Origin: Temnothorax longispinosus
Lineage: Eukaryota; Arthropoda; Insecta; Hymenoptera; Formicidae
Length of the DNA stretch: 64,000 nucleotides
Direction: 5' to 3'
NCBI RefSeq assembly: GCF_030848805.1
Contig: NC_092369.1
Span: forward strand, 3,632,743 to 3,696,742
Part shown: positions 1-8,647 of the stretch, one piece after another
How the letters are laid out: the number at the start of each line of letters is the position of its first letter
How positions within the stretch are numbered: the stretch's first letter is position 1
The notes under the pieces: model-generated
The model's input: only the letters and a program-made list of their open reading frames with translations
Told to the model about the DNA's origin: nothing
Databases searched by the model: none
Made by a program: the position numbers and the translations under genes

Positions 1-392
1 TCACCGCGAGTCTCGACAAATTGGAATCTTATCTCAGCAAGGATAAACTGCGAATATTGCAACGCAAATTTTGTAAAATATCCGCAGAAAATTTTGATTT
101 GCTGACACGAAAAAGCGTATTTCCCTATGAGTACATTAACTGTGTCGAAAAATTGGAGGACTTGTGTTTACCACCGCGCGACTCGTTTTACAGTTCATTG
201 ACAGGTGACACCGTATCCGAGAGCGATTACGCGCACGCCGTCGACGTCTAGCAGCGGTTCTCCATTCGAACGCTCGGTGATTACAGCGATTTATATCTCA
301 AAACCGATGTCTTGCTGTTGGCCGATATCTTTGAAAATTTCCGCGCACTATGACGCGTCTTCGCGAAAAATTTCTTCTCGCAGGAGCGTGTA
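1..392 (+). pseudogene. Protein-primed B-family DNA polymerase fragment (Polinton/adintovirus type)
   Basis: Fragment of a viral protein-primed DNA polymerase of the DNA_pol_B_2 type, the replicase of Polinton/Maverick and adintovirus elements. The visible part includes VFPYEYINCVEKLEDLCLPP and, after a stop, DLYLKTDVLLLADIFENFR, segments typical of this family. The frame opens before the window edge. It is broken by TAG at 249-251 and TGA at 351-353, after which similarity fades. Only about 125 codons of a protein normally over 1,000 residues remain, so it is a relic. It runs toward the divergent capsid and ATPase genes of the same element. Family call is from motif recognition, with no alignment run. 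Confidence 0.8.
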
Positions 393-486
393 ATTCTTCC
401 ACCAGCCGCCGTTTCTCAGTTGATTGCTTCTTACCAGCCATGACGATGACGCGCAACTGACGCAGATATCCGATGTACGTTCTTAT

Positions 487-822
487 CTATTCGCGATGAT
501 TCGCAATTACATCTTGAATTATCTTTTGAAGTTCGTTTAAGGTAATTTGTACGTTATTCTGGAATGCGGCCATCTTTCTCTCAATTTCATCCTGTCGATC
601 TTTCAAAATTTGCATGCTCTGCTGCACGTAACGTTTATTGGCTGCATCGCCATCATCTACAGGCGGCGCTATCCGTCGAATCTTGCGCGTTTTCGCGTTA
701 AAGTCGGTGGCGACCATGCAAAGAGCGTTATCGCGCACGTAATTTCTGATTAATCCTCTCCATTGATAGTACGGTTCCGCACCGCCTCTTCCGAGCGATA
801 TACCAAACTTGTTGATCGGCAT
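487..822 (-). CDS. Small coiled-coil virus-element protein
   Basis: Open frame of 111 codons with an ATG at 822. The first half is globular; the middle has the run PPVDDGDAANKRYVQQS, resembling the short AANK-YV motif found before shafts of some phage tail fibres. The C-terminal 50 residues form a heptad-like helix (ILKDRQDEIERKMAAFQNNV), so an oligomeric stalk or coiled coil is plausible. It sits between the polymerase remnant and the DUF8207-like genes of the integrated virus, on the strand of the ATPase. I do not know its function; a fibre or attachment role is only inference. It is one of the few unbroken frames here. Confidence 0.6.
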   Translation of the reverse strand: MPINKFGISLGRGGAEPYYQWRGLIRNYVRDNALCMVATDFNAKTRKIRRIAPPVDDGDAANKRYVQQSMQILKDRQDEIERKMAAFQNNVQITLNELQKIIQDVIANHRE

Positions 823-857
823 TTCGATGTTGATTGAATGACTCGCTGTCGCGCTAC

Positions 858-2048
858 TTAATTTATAATAAGTCCAGCCTCGCGAAGTTCCTCGATAATC
901 GACAGGATCTCGTTATCGTGACCGGTGTGACCCGCTAGGCGCGAAGCTTCGAGTAATCGGAGACGACCTACAAGCTCGTTGGGATCGTCCCAATGAACAT
1001 AATCGATCTTGTTGTCGTTTAATGTCATGGCACCCGGTATACCTTTTCCAGTTTTTTTACCCGAAATCGACGATGCAATTATATGGTCGATCTTGTTGCC
1101 TGTCATGGCACGCGGTATACCTTTTCAGGCTTTTTTACCCGAAATCAACAGCCCGATTATATGTGTGTACTTGTATCCCCCGTTGCCCTTTATTTGAGCG
1201 TGAGCATCATAATTGCGTTTATGAGCACTCGTCATCAACAGAATGCTCTTATACGCTTGCATATCGTCCTCCGTGTAGATATCATGATCGGGATATTTCT
1301 TAAAGATTAATTCGAAAATACCGCGTGTGCCAGTGTATCGTATGCCGTCGATAATTATCTTGTCCGCGTAGTTCATGTCAAAACGTTTATTACCGAGCAT
1401 TATTCCATCGTTGGTGAATTTAACACCGTACGCGATGTCCATACTGCTTTCTTGATCGCCGCTCAGAACCCGACTTACTTTTGGCTCAATGGACCCAAGT
1501 GATCTCGCAATGTTTCTCGACCCTCAGGTGTTTGCAACTGCTGTCGAACGGACGTCACGAGTGGGTCATTCGTGGTTTCGAAAACATCTTCGTTTGCGAG
1601 CATTGCGGGTTGTACGGAAGACGCAGAGGTTATCGGTGGTTTCATTCAATGGATCTTTCGATCGTTTCGGTTTAAGCGGTTGTAAAATTTTGGTTATTTC
1701 GCTCAAATTAGATGGCACATTTATCGATCGTTTCAACGTAACCGGAGTTGAAGCCATTACAGAGTCGTTAAACGAGGCGTTTGGTCGTTGTCGTTTGATC
1801 TTCGGCTCTTCGTCTTCCCACGCCATTTCATTTTCAATCTTTGACACGTCAGATTCTTTGCCAGCAACGGTGTTTTCGGCAATCTGCCTTAGAGGCTCGA
1901 TGATGGGCTTAAAGTGTCTCTCCAACGCGATATCTTCCTCCATTTTACCTGTTTTCAAGGCGTGATACTTTTTGCGAATCGAATTGCTCGTTTTCGCAAT
2001 TTGATTTGCTATCCTCTCGCGCTCTCTAATCTCTTCGCTGCTGTCCAT
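858..2048 (-). pseudogene. DUF8207-like protein of Polinton-type element, broken
   Basis: Remnant of a gene for a protein I recognise as DUF8207-like, common in insect genomes beside Polinton-type genes; function unknown. The N-terminal part (2048 down to 1566) starts MDSSEEIRERERIANQIAKT, is charged and helical. The conserved C-terminal part lies at 1442-1125 (AYGVKFTNDGIMLGNKRFD, KIIIDGIRYTGTRGIFELIF) and 1106-858 (HWDDPNELVGRLRLLEASR). Frame changes occur near 1,470-1,570 and in a local duplication at about 1,003-1,165. Three pieces in different frames mean it is not translatable as a whole. A second, shorter copy of the N-terminal part follows at 2315-2794. Confidence 0.65.
1003..1165. 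repeat. Local tandem duplication of about 75-86 bp
   Basis: Two imperfect direct copies begin GATCTTGTTG at 1003 and 1089 and share GGTATACCTTTTC and TTTTTTACCCGAAATC. The unit lengths differ (about 86 and 75), so the duplication adds a frame change to the DUF8207-like pseudogene on the minus strand. Confidence 0.8.
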
Positions 2049-2089
2049 GTTGCGATAATGTTGTTCAATCGACGCGTCGACAACAACTA

Positions 2090-2285
2090 ACCACGTTTAG
2101 GTATCGCAAAGTCGTTAAATCCTTTTCTGTATCGGCCGTTCGAAAGCGCGCTGTCCTTGTCTCGCGTACGTCTGACAGAGATAAAAGCAGTCGACGCATG
2201 GAAAGTCATCGCTTTCATCACTTTCATAGTCCGGTACCCACGAGCGATTATTGTCAAGCGTCATTTCTTCTTGCTCACTGTTATG
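2090..2285 (-). pseudogene. Truncated duplicate of the packaging ATPase C-terminus
   Basis: Bases 2093-2160 closely match the ATPase 3' end at 2879-2945, and 2161-2200 match the stretch near 3118-3160 of the intact gene, with about 170 bases missing between. It is therefore an internally deleted second copy of the ATPase tail. It lies directly between two DUF8207-like copies, so the block DUF8207-like plus ATPase has been duplicated in tandem and then partly lost. It has no coding ability. Confidence 0.75.
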
Positions 2286-2314
2286 AAAAATTAAAAATGT
2301 TCACGTCGCGAAAG

Positions 2315-2794
2315 CTAATGTTTGTTTCGACGCTTCGCAATTCGTCTCGAATTCGCGATGTAGTAGAAATACGGAGCGAGAAAATGGGATGGGCCGCGCT
2401 GTTGAACGGATAGCGGTTCGATTTTCGCGTCAGCGACGCTCTCCGTCGGCTCCTCTTTCTTCACCGCGGTTCGTCTCGAATTCGCGATGTAGTAGAAATA
2501 CGGAGCGAGAAAATGGGCTGGGCCGCGCTGTTGAACGGATAGCGGTTCGATTTTCGCGTCAGCGACGCTCTCCGTTGGCTCCTCTTTCTTCACCGCGGTC
2601 AAGCTCGAGTTGTCGACGATCTTTTTCAGCAGCCCGATGAGAGGTTTAAAGTGCGTGTCCAACTCAATGTCCTTCTCGATCTTACCGGTCTTCAAAGCGC
2701 GAGGTTTCTTGCGAATCGAATTACTCGTTTTCTCTATATCTTTCACGATTTTCTCGCGCTCGCGAATATTCTCACTCCCATCGATCGCAGCCAT
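2315..2794 (-). CDS. N-terminal DUF8207-like paralogue with internal repeat
   Basis: Open frame of 159 codons starting with ATG at 2794. Residues 1-60 (IREREKIVKDIEKTSNSIRK, GKIEKDIELDTHFKPLI) are clearly related to the N-terminus of the DUF8207-like pseudogene upstream. The rest is a 43-residue unit present twice in frame, each with EEPTESVADAKIEPLSVQQR and FLAPYFYYIANSRR, encoded by a 129-bp direct repeat. The conserved C-terminal domain is absent. It may be a truncated pseudogene that has stayed open by chance, because the repeat length is a multiple of three. It lies 77 bp downstream of the ATPase stop. Confidence 0.55.
   Translation of the reverse strand: MAAIDGSENIREREKIVKDIEKTSNSIRKKPRALKTGKIEKDIELDTHFKPLIGLLKKIVDNSSLTAVKKEEPTESVADAKIEPLSVQQRGPAHFLAPYFYYIANSRRTAVKKEEPTESVADAKIEPLSVQQRGPSHFLAPYFYYIANSRRIAKRRNKH
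2341..2598. repeat. 129-bp direct repeat, two units
   Basis: TTCGTCTCGAATTCGCGATG begins at 2341 and again at 2470. The two 129-bp units differ at only a few positions (for example GGGATGGG against GGGCTGGG). The unit is 43 codons, so the overlapping frame stays open. High identity suggests a recent tandem duplication. Confidence 0.9.
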
Positions 2795-2871
2795 CGCAAA
2801 GAAAAAAATAAAACAGAGTGTCGATCTCTCTCTGTAACGCTAACGTTGTTTAATCGACGCGTCGACAACAA

Positions 2872-3588
2872 CTAACCACGTTTCGGTATCGCAAAGTCGT
2901 TAAATCTTTTTCTGTATCGACCATTCGAAATTGCGCTGTCCTTGTCTATCACCACGAATCCGTACTTTTGTTGCCAACACGTATGACACAATTTACTGAA
3001 ATCATCGTAAGACATATCTGTGTTTACGTGATCGTTGTATATGTGTTTCAGATTGGTACCATCCTGTTTAAATATAATCAATAAATTCGCGTTGTCGCGT
3101 ATAAGATGCTTCAGTATCTTCGCATACGTCTGACAAAGATAAAAAGAGTCAACGTCCGCGTGCCGGCCCATTGCAAAGTATTCTCTTATCGTATCCTGTT
3201 TGTCGCACGCTACGTCATCAAAGATAAAAATAGAATTCGGGAGCGCCTCGCTCGGCGGAATGACGTCACTGTTATTCGAGAACGTAAAGTAGCCAATCTT
3301 TTCTATCGGTGTTAGTATATTCTCCAAATATCGATATTTTGGTTGTTGCAACGATTTCGAGTACACATACACGTTCTCGAAACGTACACCGTGCGGACTT
3401 TCCAGCAAGCTTATTAAGACGTCTGTCTTGCCACAATTCGACGGACCGCAGATGATACCGCGTATAGAAATCGGTAGCATGCCTCCATGTTTGCGTACCT
3501 CTTTCGTTAACTGCATCCTATCGTCAAAGTTTGTCACTTTGATCGTCCGCGAATGTCGTACGAACCGCATTTTACCTCCCCTCCACAA
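2872..3588 (-). CDS. A32/FtsK-type genome-packaging ATPase
   Basis: Intact 238-codon frame for a viral packaging ATPase of the A32/FtsK-HerA type used by Polintons, adintoviruses and related viruses to drive DNA into capsids. Walker A is GPSNCGKTD (residues about 48-56); Walker B is SIFIFDDVA near residue 120. Size fits the family (about 220-260). The first ATG is at 3588; a second at residue 7 (MRFVRHSR) is equally possible. The promoter side faces the plus-strand capsid genes starting at about 3,662, so this is the divergence point of the element. No frame damage, unlike most neighbours. Call is from motifs. Confidence 0.88.
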   Translation of the reverse strand: MWRGGKMRFVRHSRTIKVTNFDDRMQLTKEVRKHGGMLPISIRGIICGPSNCGKTDVLISLLESPHGVRFENVYVYSKSLQQPKYRYLENILTPIEKIGYFTFSNNSDVIPPSEALPNSIFIFDDVACDKQDTIREYFAMGRHADVDSFYLCQTYAKILKHLIRDNANLLIIFKQDGTNLKHIYNDHVNTDMSYDDFSKLCHTCWQQKYGFVVIDKDSAISNGRYRKRFNDFAIPKRG

Positions 3589-3661
3589 CGAATGAATAAC
3601 AATATCGAGAAAGCTGGCCTATTTATAGAGACGCGTAGAGCTGAGATGCTTAGTCGTTAAA
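3589..3661. promoter_or_regulatory. Divergent intergenic region of the integrated virus
   Basis: This 73-bp gap separates the minus-strand ATPase from the plus-strand capsid genes and so should hold both start regions. It contains TATTTATAGAG at about 3,620, a TATA-like run. Assignment is by position only. Confidence 0.3.
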
Positions 3662-3892
3662 ATGTTTTTGCTCGTGTCGGATAACAGCGATATTTACAAT
3701 TTAACCGCCGAGCAGTTAAAGTATATACCAAAGGTCATTCTACTGCGACAGTTTTATAATCACATAGATTATTTGTAGGATAAGCTTCCCGAACATATCA
3801 AGGCAGATTCGGAGGTTCAGCAATATCGGCGCTGTAAATACATTATAATTTGCCGTGTCAGCAAACGCACATCGACGGTCCGCTGCCGTTGA
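3662..3892 (+). pseudogene. Small virus-element protein, one in-frame stop
   Basis: ATG at 3662 opens a 38-codon frame (MFLLVSDNSDIYNLTAEQLK, then RQFYNHIDYL) that stops at TAG 3776-3778. The same frame then stays open to TGA at 3890-3892 (EHIKADSEVQQYRRCKYI). The continuous frame on both sides and its soluble, helix-rich composition suggest one gene of about 75 codons with a nonsense mutation. It precedes the PLA2-domain gene with little spacing, as expected in a capsid gene cluster. Function unknown. Confidence 0.5.
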
Positions 3893-3908
3893 TAAAAAAC
3901 TGCGGCGA

Positions 3909-4523
3909 ATGCCGCCGAAGATAGGTCGAGGTCTGCTGAATCGCGCGATGAACGCGCTTCCGATCGAATTACACATCCCCGGCTATTAATTTTGCGGACC
4001 GGGAACTCGCTTAGAAACACGATTGGTAAGAGGTGATCGGGGTATTAATCCATTGGACGCAGCGTGTCGCGAGCACGACATAGCCTACTCGCGTAGCAAC
4101 GATCTCGCAGAACGACACGTGGCAGACAATATACTCGCCGCGGAAGCGCGAAAACGTGTCACCGCGAACGATTCGACTCTCGAAGAGAGAGCTGCGGCTA
4201 CAGCCGTCTGGGCGGCCATGAAGGCTAAAACGAAACTCGGTATGGGTTTGAAAACGAAGAAAAAGAAGAAGACCAAGCGAATACTTCCGGTAGCGAAACG
4301 CGGCGGTATCCTACCGATCCTGCCGTTATTAGGGGTTCTCGGCTCGTTGATCGGCGGAGCGGCGGGAGTCGCAAAGGCCGTGAATGATAACAAAGCCGCG
4401 CGACGTCAGCTGGAAGAGATGCAACGTCACAATCGCGCCATGGAAGGTCACGGACTTTATCTCGCTCCGTACAAACGCGGACGGGAAGTCTCGAGAAAAA
4501 AAAAAACGTCGAAGAGACACTAA
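3909..4523 (+). pseudogene. Parvovirus-type PLA2-domain minor capsid protein, one stop
   Basis: Encodes a protein with a phospholipase A2 domain of the kind in parvovirus VP1 and in adintovirus/Polinton virion proteins, where it is thought to act on membranes during entry. The calcium-loop part (FCGPGTR) and the catalytic helix (DAACREHDIAYS, with the His-Asp pair) are visible. ATG at 3909 is in frame, but TAA at 3987-3989 cuts between the start and the calcium loop; downstream the frame is open to 4523. After the domain come a lysine-rich run (KTKKKKKTKRILP) and a Gly/Ala/Leu-rich hydrophobic segment (GVLGSLIGGAAGVAKAV) that could be membrane-active. The 3' end overlaps the protease frame. 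Confidence 0.75.
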
Positions 4524-4890
4524 AAATCCCCAAGGGTGTAACTACCAATGTACAACTGCAACAATTGGCAAAACGTATGCGCATTCCATATTTTAGAGGT
4601 ATTTTCATGCGCGACTCGTTACCGATCGGCGGTATACGTCGAAACGAGAGCGGTATCGTGAATTTGGATAATACTGAGGGACCGGGTACTCACTGGGTGG
4701 CGTACGCGAAGAGGGGAGATCGTGCCATATATTTCGACAGTTTTGGCAATCTTCGACCACCGAGAGAATTGGCGCAGTATCTAAAGAACATGTAATAGAG
4801 TACAATCGCACGCCTTATCACGATACGATCAGAGCAATTGCGGACAACTGTGTCTGCGTTTTCTACAGTCGGTTGACAATCGATTTAAAG
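4505..4890 (+). pseudogene. Adenain-like cysteine protease, frameshifted
   Basis: Remnant of an adenovirus-type maturation protease (peptidase C5-like, Ulp1 fold) that cleaves virion proteins in Polinton/adintovirus particles. The histidine region is clear: GPGTHWVAYAKRG followed by IYFDSFGNLRPPREL, in the frame ending at TAA 4793-4795. The cysteine region (SNCGQLC, Cys codon at 4839-4841) is in a different frame. At least two frame changes and one stop lie between the two halves, so no active enzyme can be read. The open frame reaches back into the end of the PLA2 gene without a clear ATG; the usual length is about 200 residues. Confidence 0.75.
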
Positions 4891-4929
4891 ACCGGCGTTA
4901 CGCTGTTTAATCTCAGGATTCATTCAAAC

Positions 4930-5661
4930 ATGTCACTGACATTTACGCTCACCGGCAAGAGCAGCATCCTCGCAGTAAGCTACTTTCCCGCCGTGGATTT
5001 GAGCGATGGCGATTACGAGCTCGGTCTAACAGATTTTGAAACCTATCACATGATACCGAATGTAAATTCATCGAACAATAAATTCTACTATGACGACGAC
5101 GACAAGGAGATTACCATTCCCGAAGGATCGTACGAACTGCGTGATATAGACATGTATCTGAAACGCGCTCTTTTGTGGGACCAATCCAATAATGTCTCGA
5201 CAAATGAAGATGGACCGCACCCATTGATTATTATTCGGGCTAATAACAATACGATGAAGAGCGAGATCAAATGCAATTATCGGATAAATTTCACCAAACC
5301 GAACAACATTGGATCGCTGCTGGGATTTTCAACGAATCGCGTGCTGGAGCCGCGACAATGGCACAAATCGGATGTTCCGCTAAATATCATCAACGTAAAC
5401 ATCATTCGCATAGAGTGTAACGTGACAGCGGGTGCGTACAGCAACGACAAGTATGTGCACACGATACACGAGTTTTCGCCGAACGTGCCTCCAGGATATA
5501 AGATATCGGAAACGCCGGCACAGATCATTTACCTTCCGATCATCGTGAGGAGCATTTCGGACTTGACGCTTTGCGTCGTGGATCAGGACGGCCGATTGAT
5601 TGATTTTCGCGGAGAAGAGATCACCGTTAGACTGCATGTACGAAGACGACGACTGTGGTAA
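4930..5661 (+). CDS. Penton-like minor capsid protein
   Basis: Intact frame of 243 codons from ATG at 4930 (MSLTFTLTGKSSILAVSYFP) to TAA. The frame is open further upstream, but that part overlaps the protease remnant, so 4930 is the better start. Position between the protease and the major-capsid-like gene, the length, and a beta-rich sequence with no long helices fit the single-jelly-roll penton (minor capsid) protein of Polinton/adintovirus elements. The C-terminus is basic (VRLHVRRRRLW). Identification rests mainly on context and general resemblance; I see no diagnostic catalytic motif. It is one of the only two large unbroken genes of this relic. Confidence 0.65.
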   Translation: MSLTFTLTGKSSILAVSYFPAVDLSDGDYELGLTDFETYHMIPNVNSSNNKFYYDDDDKEITIPEGSYELRDIDMYLKRALLWDQSNNVSTNEDGPHPLIIIRANNNTMKSEIKCNYRINFTKPNNIGSLLGFSTNRVLEPRQWHKSDVPLNIINVNIIRIECNVTAGAYSNDKYVHTIHEFSPNVPPGYKISETPAQIIYLPIIVRSISDLTLCVVDQDGRLIDFRGEEITVRLHVRRRRLW

Positions 5662-5669
5662 ACCGTGAG

Positions 5670-5804
5670 ATGCTCATACTGAACGAAGCTGAGCAGGTGC
5701 GACAGACGAGAAACAAAAAGACAATCCGATCGCCAAAGAAGAAACTCACCGCGTCGAACATTGAATTTTTGAAATCATTGGGTTTCGTCGTACGAAATGG
5801 CTAA
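5670..5804 (+). CDS. Small basic ORF overlapping the capsid gene start
   Basis: ATG at 5670 opens 44 codons (MLILNEAEQVRQTRNKKTIR to KSLGFVVRNG). It starts 8 bases after the penton-like stop and ends at TAA 5802-5804, overlapping by 8 bases the ATG (5797) of the major-capsid-like gene. The product is basic with a hydrophobic C-terminal segment. Tight packing and overlap suggest it is a real small gene of the virion cluster, but the function is unknown and it could be a chance frame. Confidence 0.45.
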   Translation: MLILNEAEQVRQTRNKKTIRSPKKKLTASNIEFLKSLGFVVRNG

Positions 5805-6893
5805 TATCTTAAACATTGGAGGTGAACCAATCTTTGACGATAGTGTCGTCAAGATTGAGACACACACGTACAATCCGTACGCCAACACAACGTTTGGACA
5901 TAACGATGAGATAAGAATACCCATACAACAGCAGGATTTATACACGTTGACGTGTAAAAGCTTTCTCTACGTTGAAGGACGATTGATAATAAAGAGAAGG
6001 AATGATGAGTCTCAGGCAACGCTTGCGAATAATTGCGTGGCGTTCATGTTCGATGAGATTTGATACGAGCTCAACGGCGTGGAGATTGATCGCAACAGAA
6101 ACGTTGGAATAACCAATACCATCAAGAACTACGTATCGCTATCGTATAATGATTCTCAACTCATGCGGAATGCTGGCTGGGACGTTACATTTAGCATACC
6201 GGAAAGATACTTTAACTTTTGCGTACCGCTCAACACATTGTTGGGCTTTTGCAAGGATTACAAACGCGTCGTTGTTAACGCTCGTCACGAATTAATTTTG
6301 ATACGAGCGCGCAGCGATAACAATTGCATTGTAGGAAATCCGGCGACGGAGCCGGAAATCGAATTGTTTAAAATACAGTGGCGAATGCCGCACGTCACGT
6401 TAAACGAGGTTAATAAGTTATCTATGCTACGGGCCTTGGAAAGCGGGCGATATCTTAGTGTCAGTTTTCGTTCGTGCGATCTGTATGAGTACCCCATGTT
6501 GCAGAGCACGACCAGCATTCGTGGGCCGTCAAAACGGCGACTCAGCTAGAGAAGCCGCGGTACGTTATCTTTGCGCTGCAGACCGGCTGCAAGAATATCA
6601 TGTCTCAAAATGTTAGCGTATTTGATGACTGTAACTTGACCAACGTGAAACTTTATGGATACGATTCCTTCGATACGCTTTGCAGCTTGTATACATTCCT
6701 GATGGAAGGACCTTTTGTTGTCATTGATTGCTCGCGACAAAACGAATCTGTCAAGAGCGCCACCGTGGATGTGCGAATAGAATTTGATTGTAAAGAAAAT
6801 GTACCTGCAAATACTACCGCCTATTGTCTTATCTTGCATGATCGCGTAATCGAATACTGTCCGTTGTCGAACGTAGTGCGCAAACTCATGTAA
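5797..6893 (+). pseudogene. Double-jelly-roll major capsid-like protein, broken
   Basis: Remnant of the probable major capsid protein of the integrated virus. It begins MANILNIGGEPIFDDSVVKI at 5797. The frame is cut by TGA at 6061-6063, continues in the same frame to TAG at 6547-6549, and the C-terminal part (FVVIDCSRQNESVKSATVDV) is in another frame, readable from about 6546 to 6893. Over 360 codons of similarity in total; a family member is usually longer, and the region around 6,650-6,710 looks shortened. Beta-rich composition, size and place at the end of the virion cluster support the call. It cannot give a complete protein as it stands. Confidence 0.65.
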
Positions 6894-6972
6894 ATTGCAA
6901 TATCAGCAGATATTACAATATAAGAGACACTGATGTACCGCGATAAGATACAGATTGCTCCATTGTTTCGTC

Positions 6973-7421
6973 ATGATCGTACCGACGTTTGTCGATCTGC
7001 AGGGATTCACCGTCGGGATGAAATTTGTTGTAAAGGAGGTGGCGGTTCTGAGAAACGGGACCGTTTTGGCGCATTACATTTTTACGTGTCCTATGCCATG
7101 GAGTCTTCTCACGAAATCCGACAGATCATGCGCTTTCTGGTTGATTGCAAATCACCATAGACTACGATGGGAGAATGGAAACGTGCCCTACAGCATAAGT
7201 TACAGCTGGCGAAACATCTAATTACATCGGCCGTACTTGGAGAGTGGGACGAGACATCGACTCTTGTGTACGTCAAGGGATGCCAGAAACGAGAATGGCT
7301 GGTGGATCTGCTTGAGAATAAAGCGAGAAAAAATCTAAAAATTGAGACTTTGGTTGCAGATTACGAAGATATCGAATCTTTAAATAATCTGGATGTTACT
7401 AATACTGTAAGATGCGAATAA
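6973..7421 (+). pseudogene. Uncharacterised protein, possible RNase H-like fold, frameshifted
   Basis: Two frames seem to be one gene. The first, from ATG 6973, reads IVPTFVDLQGFTVGMKFVVK and ends near 7,200 (WENGNVPYS); the second (7,200-7,421) reads KLQLAKHLITSAVLGEWDE and LVYVKGCQKREWLVDLLENK and ends at TAA 7421. The alternation of strands and an early Asp in a hydrophobic strand (FVDLQGF) recall an RNase H-like or exonuclease fold, and I recall similar insect proteins of unknown function. That is a weak structural guess. A frame change at about 7,195-7,205 breaks it. It follows the capsid-like gene on the same strand. Confidence 0.45.
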
Positions 7422-7435
7422 CATGTTAAGAATTA

Positions 7436-8076
7436 CGCATTACAAAATGTATTAAAAATATTTAACTGGTGGTCGCAACACCAGAAAAAATTATGATTTT
7501 TTTGAAATAAACTATATATATGTATATATAAATGTTTTATTTTTCTTTTCCTACATAGTTTGTAGTATAATATAAATGTTTTAGTTGTTCAAAAGCTGTT
7601 TTAGTTGTTTAAAAAATGTTTAAAAGCTGTTTTTAGTTGTTTAAAAGAAGTTTGATAGCGGTTCAATAGCAGTTATAACAGATCGCTGTTATACAGATAG
7701 CTGTTTTAGTTGTTTGATAGCTGTTCAAGAGCTGTTTGATAGCTGTTTTTAGCTGTTTCATAGCGGTTCAATAGCTGTTTCATAGCGGTTCAATAGCTGT
7801 TTGATAGCTGTTCAAAAGCAGTTATAGATTAAACCACTGAAAGTTAATGGTGCGATATCGTTTTCATGAACATACGTGTCTCGCGGTGACTTTATCGCAC
7901 ACGTGCAAAACTGTACATCGTAGATTTTTTGCAGTGCGCATCCGTACGGATGCTGAGATCATTGTGAAATTAGATATGTTAAACAAACGATGTGACAATA
8001 GTGAGATATAGGATGAATTTGAGGGTACGCTCAGTAGTTGTGGACTGAAAGTCGCGAGTACAACACATGACGTGAC
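7436..8076. repeat. Intergenic stretch with degenerate TAGCTGTT repeats
   Basis: No gene seen. From about 7,560 to 7,825 the sequence is a degenerate tandem array built from TAGCTGTTT, TTCAATAGC and TAGTTGTTTAAAAG words with a rough 13-20 bp period. The remainder is AT-rich; 7,850-8,000 is mixed sequence with no clear signal. Confidence 0.7.
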
Positions 8077-8316
8077 ATGAGCGACGAATATGAAAACTTG
8101 TGCAAACTGGTGCTCAATAGTAAATTCAAAATCGTTAAGATCAGCGAACCGCGCATGAGAAATTGTTCTAGAGTGCGTTTGTGGAGAGTTGACATAGTGA
8201 GGTATTTGATCCGCCGCGAATTGGGAATCGCCGATCTCCGATCGAACCGGGAGTTTCTCGACAACAAATTTTATTGGAAAAGAACCTTCGGATATTATCC
8301 AAAGTTAATATTTTAG
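8077..8316 (+). CDS. Hypothetical 79-residue protein
   Basis: ATG at 8077 gives 79 codons (MSDEYENLCKLVLNSKFKIV to WKRTFGYYPKLIF). The product is basic and mixed helix/strand, with no motif that I recognise. It lies 34 bp before the acidic small frame at 8350 and on the same strand, so the three small frames 8077-8802 may be one transcription unit. This unit could be an accessory region of the integrated virus or an unrelated insertion. It could be a chance frame, but its length in this AT-rich stretch is above background. Confidence 0.4.
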   Translation: MSDEYENLCKLVLNSKFKIVKISEPRMRNCSRVRLWRVDIVRYLIRRELGIADLRSNREFLDNKFYWKRTFGYYPKLIF

Positions 8317-8349
8317 CGCGTGAGTGCAAGTAAGCAAAGTGTATATAAA

Positions 8350-8647
8350 ATGGATCTCGAAGAATTGTTTGAAGGAGAAGAAAGAATGGAAGTTGAAGTA
8401 AATGAACAAGAAGAAGAAATGGACGTTGAAATAAATAAATGAACAAGAAGAAAGGGATGATGATGATGATGCAATTTTTTCAGACGATTCGTGTTACGAC
8501 AGTGAAAGGTTTGAGGATGTTTCGAAAGTAATTTTCCGAGTATTAAACCATGCTGAAGTAAATGCCTTAGATGAATTGAAAAAGATGTGTTGCACATACT
8601 TTTATTTTACTTTTGGTAATGTAAATTTTGTGCATCGTGTACTATGA
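8350..8647 (+). pseudogene. Highly acidic small protein with a frame change
   Basis: ATG at 8350 gives 30 codons rich in Glu (MDLEELFEGEERMEVEVNEQ) ending TGA 8440-8442. Just before that stop the next frame opens and continues in the same style (EQEERDDDDDAIFSDDSCYD, then helical ALDELKKMCCTYFYF) to TGA 8645-8647. The shared acidity across the switch suggests one gene with a one-base frame change near 8,430 in an AT-rich run; overlapping frames remain possible. The stop overlaps the next ATG as ATGA. Function unknown. Confidence 0.4.

Noticed and set aside
4085..4393. Minus-strand frames opposite the PLA2 gene
   Set aside because: They are shadows of a GC-richer coding gene; the plus strand carries the recognisable His-Asp motif.
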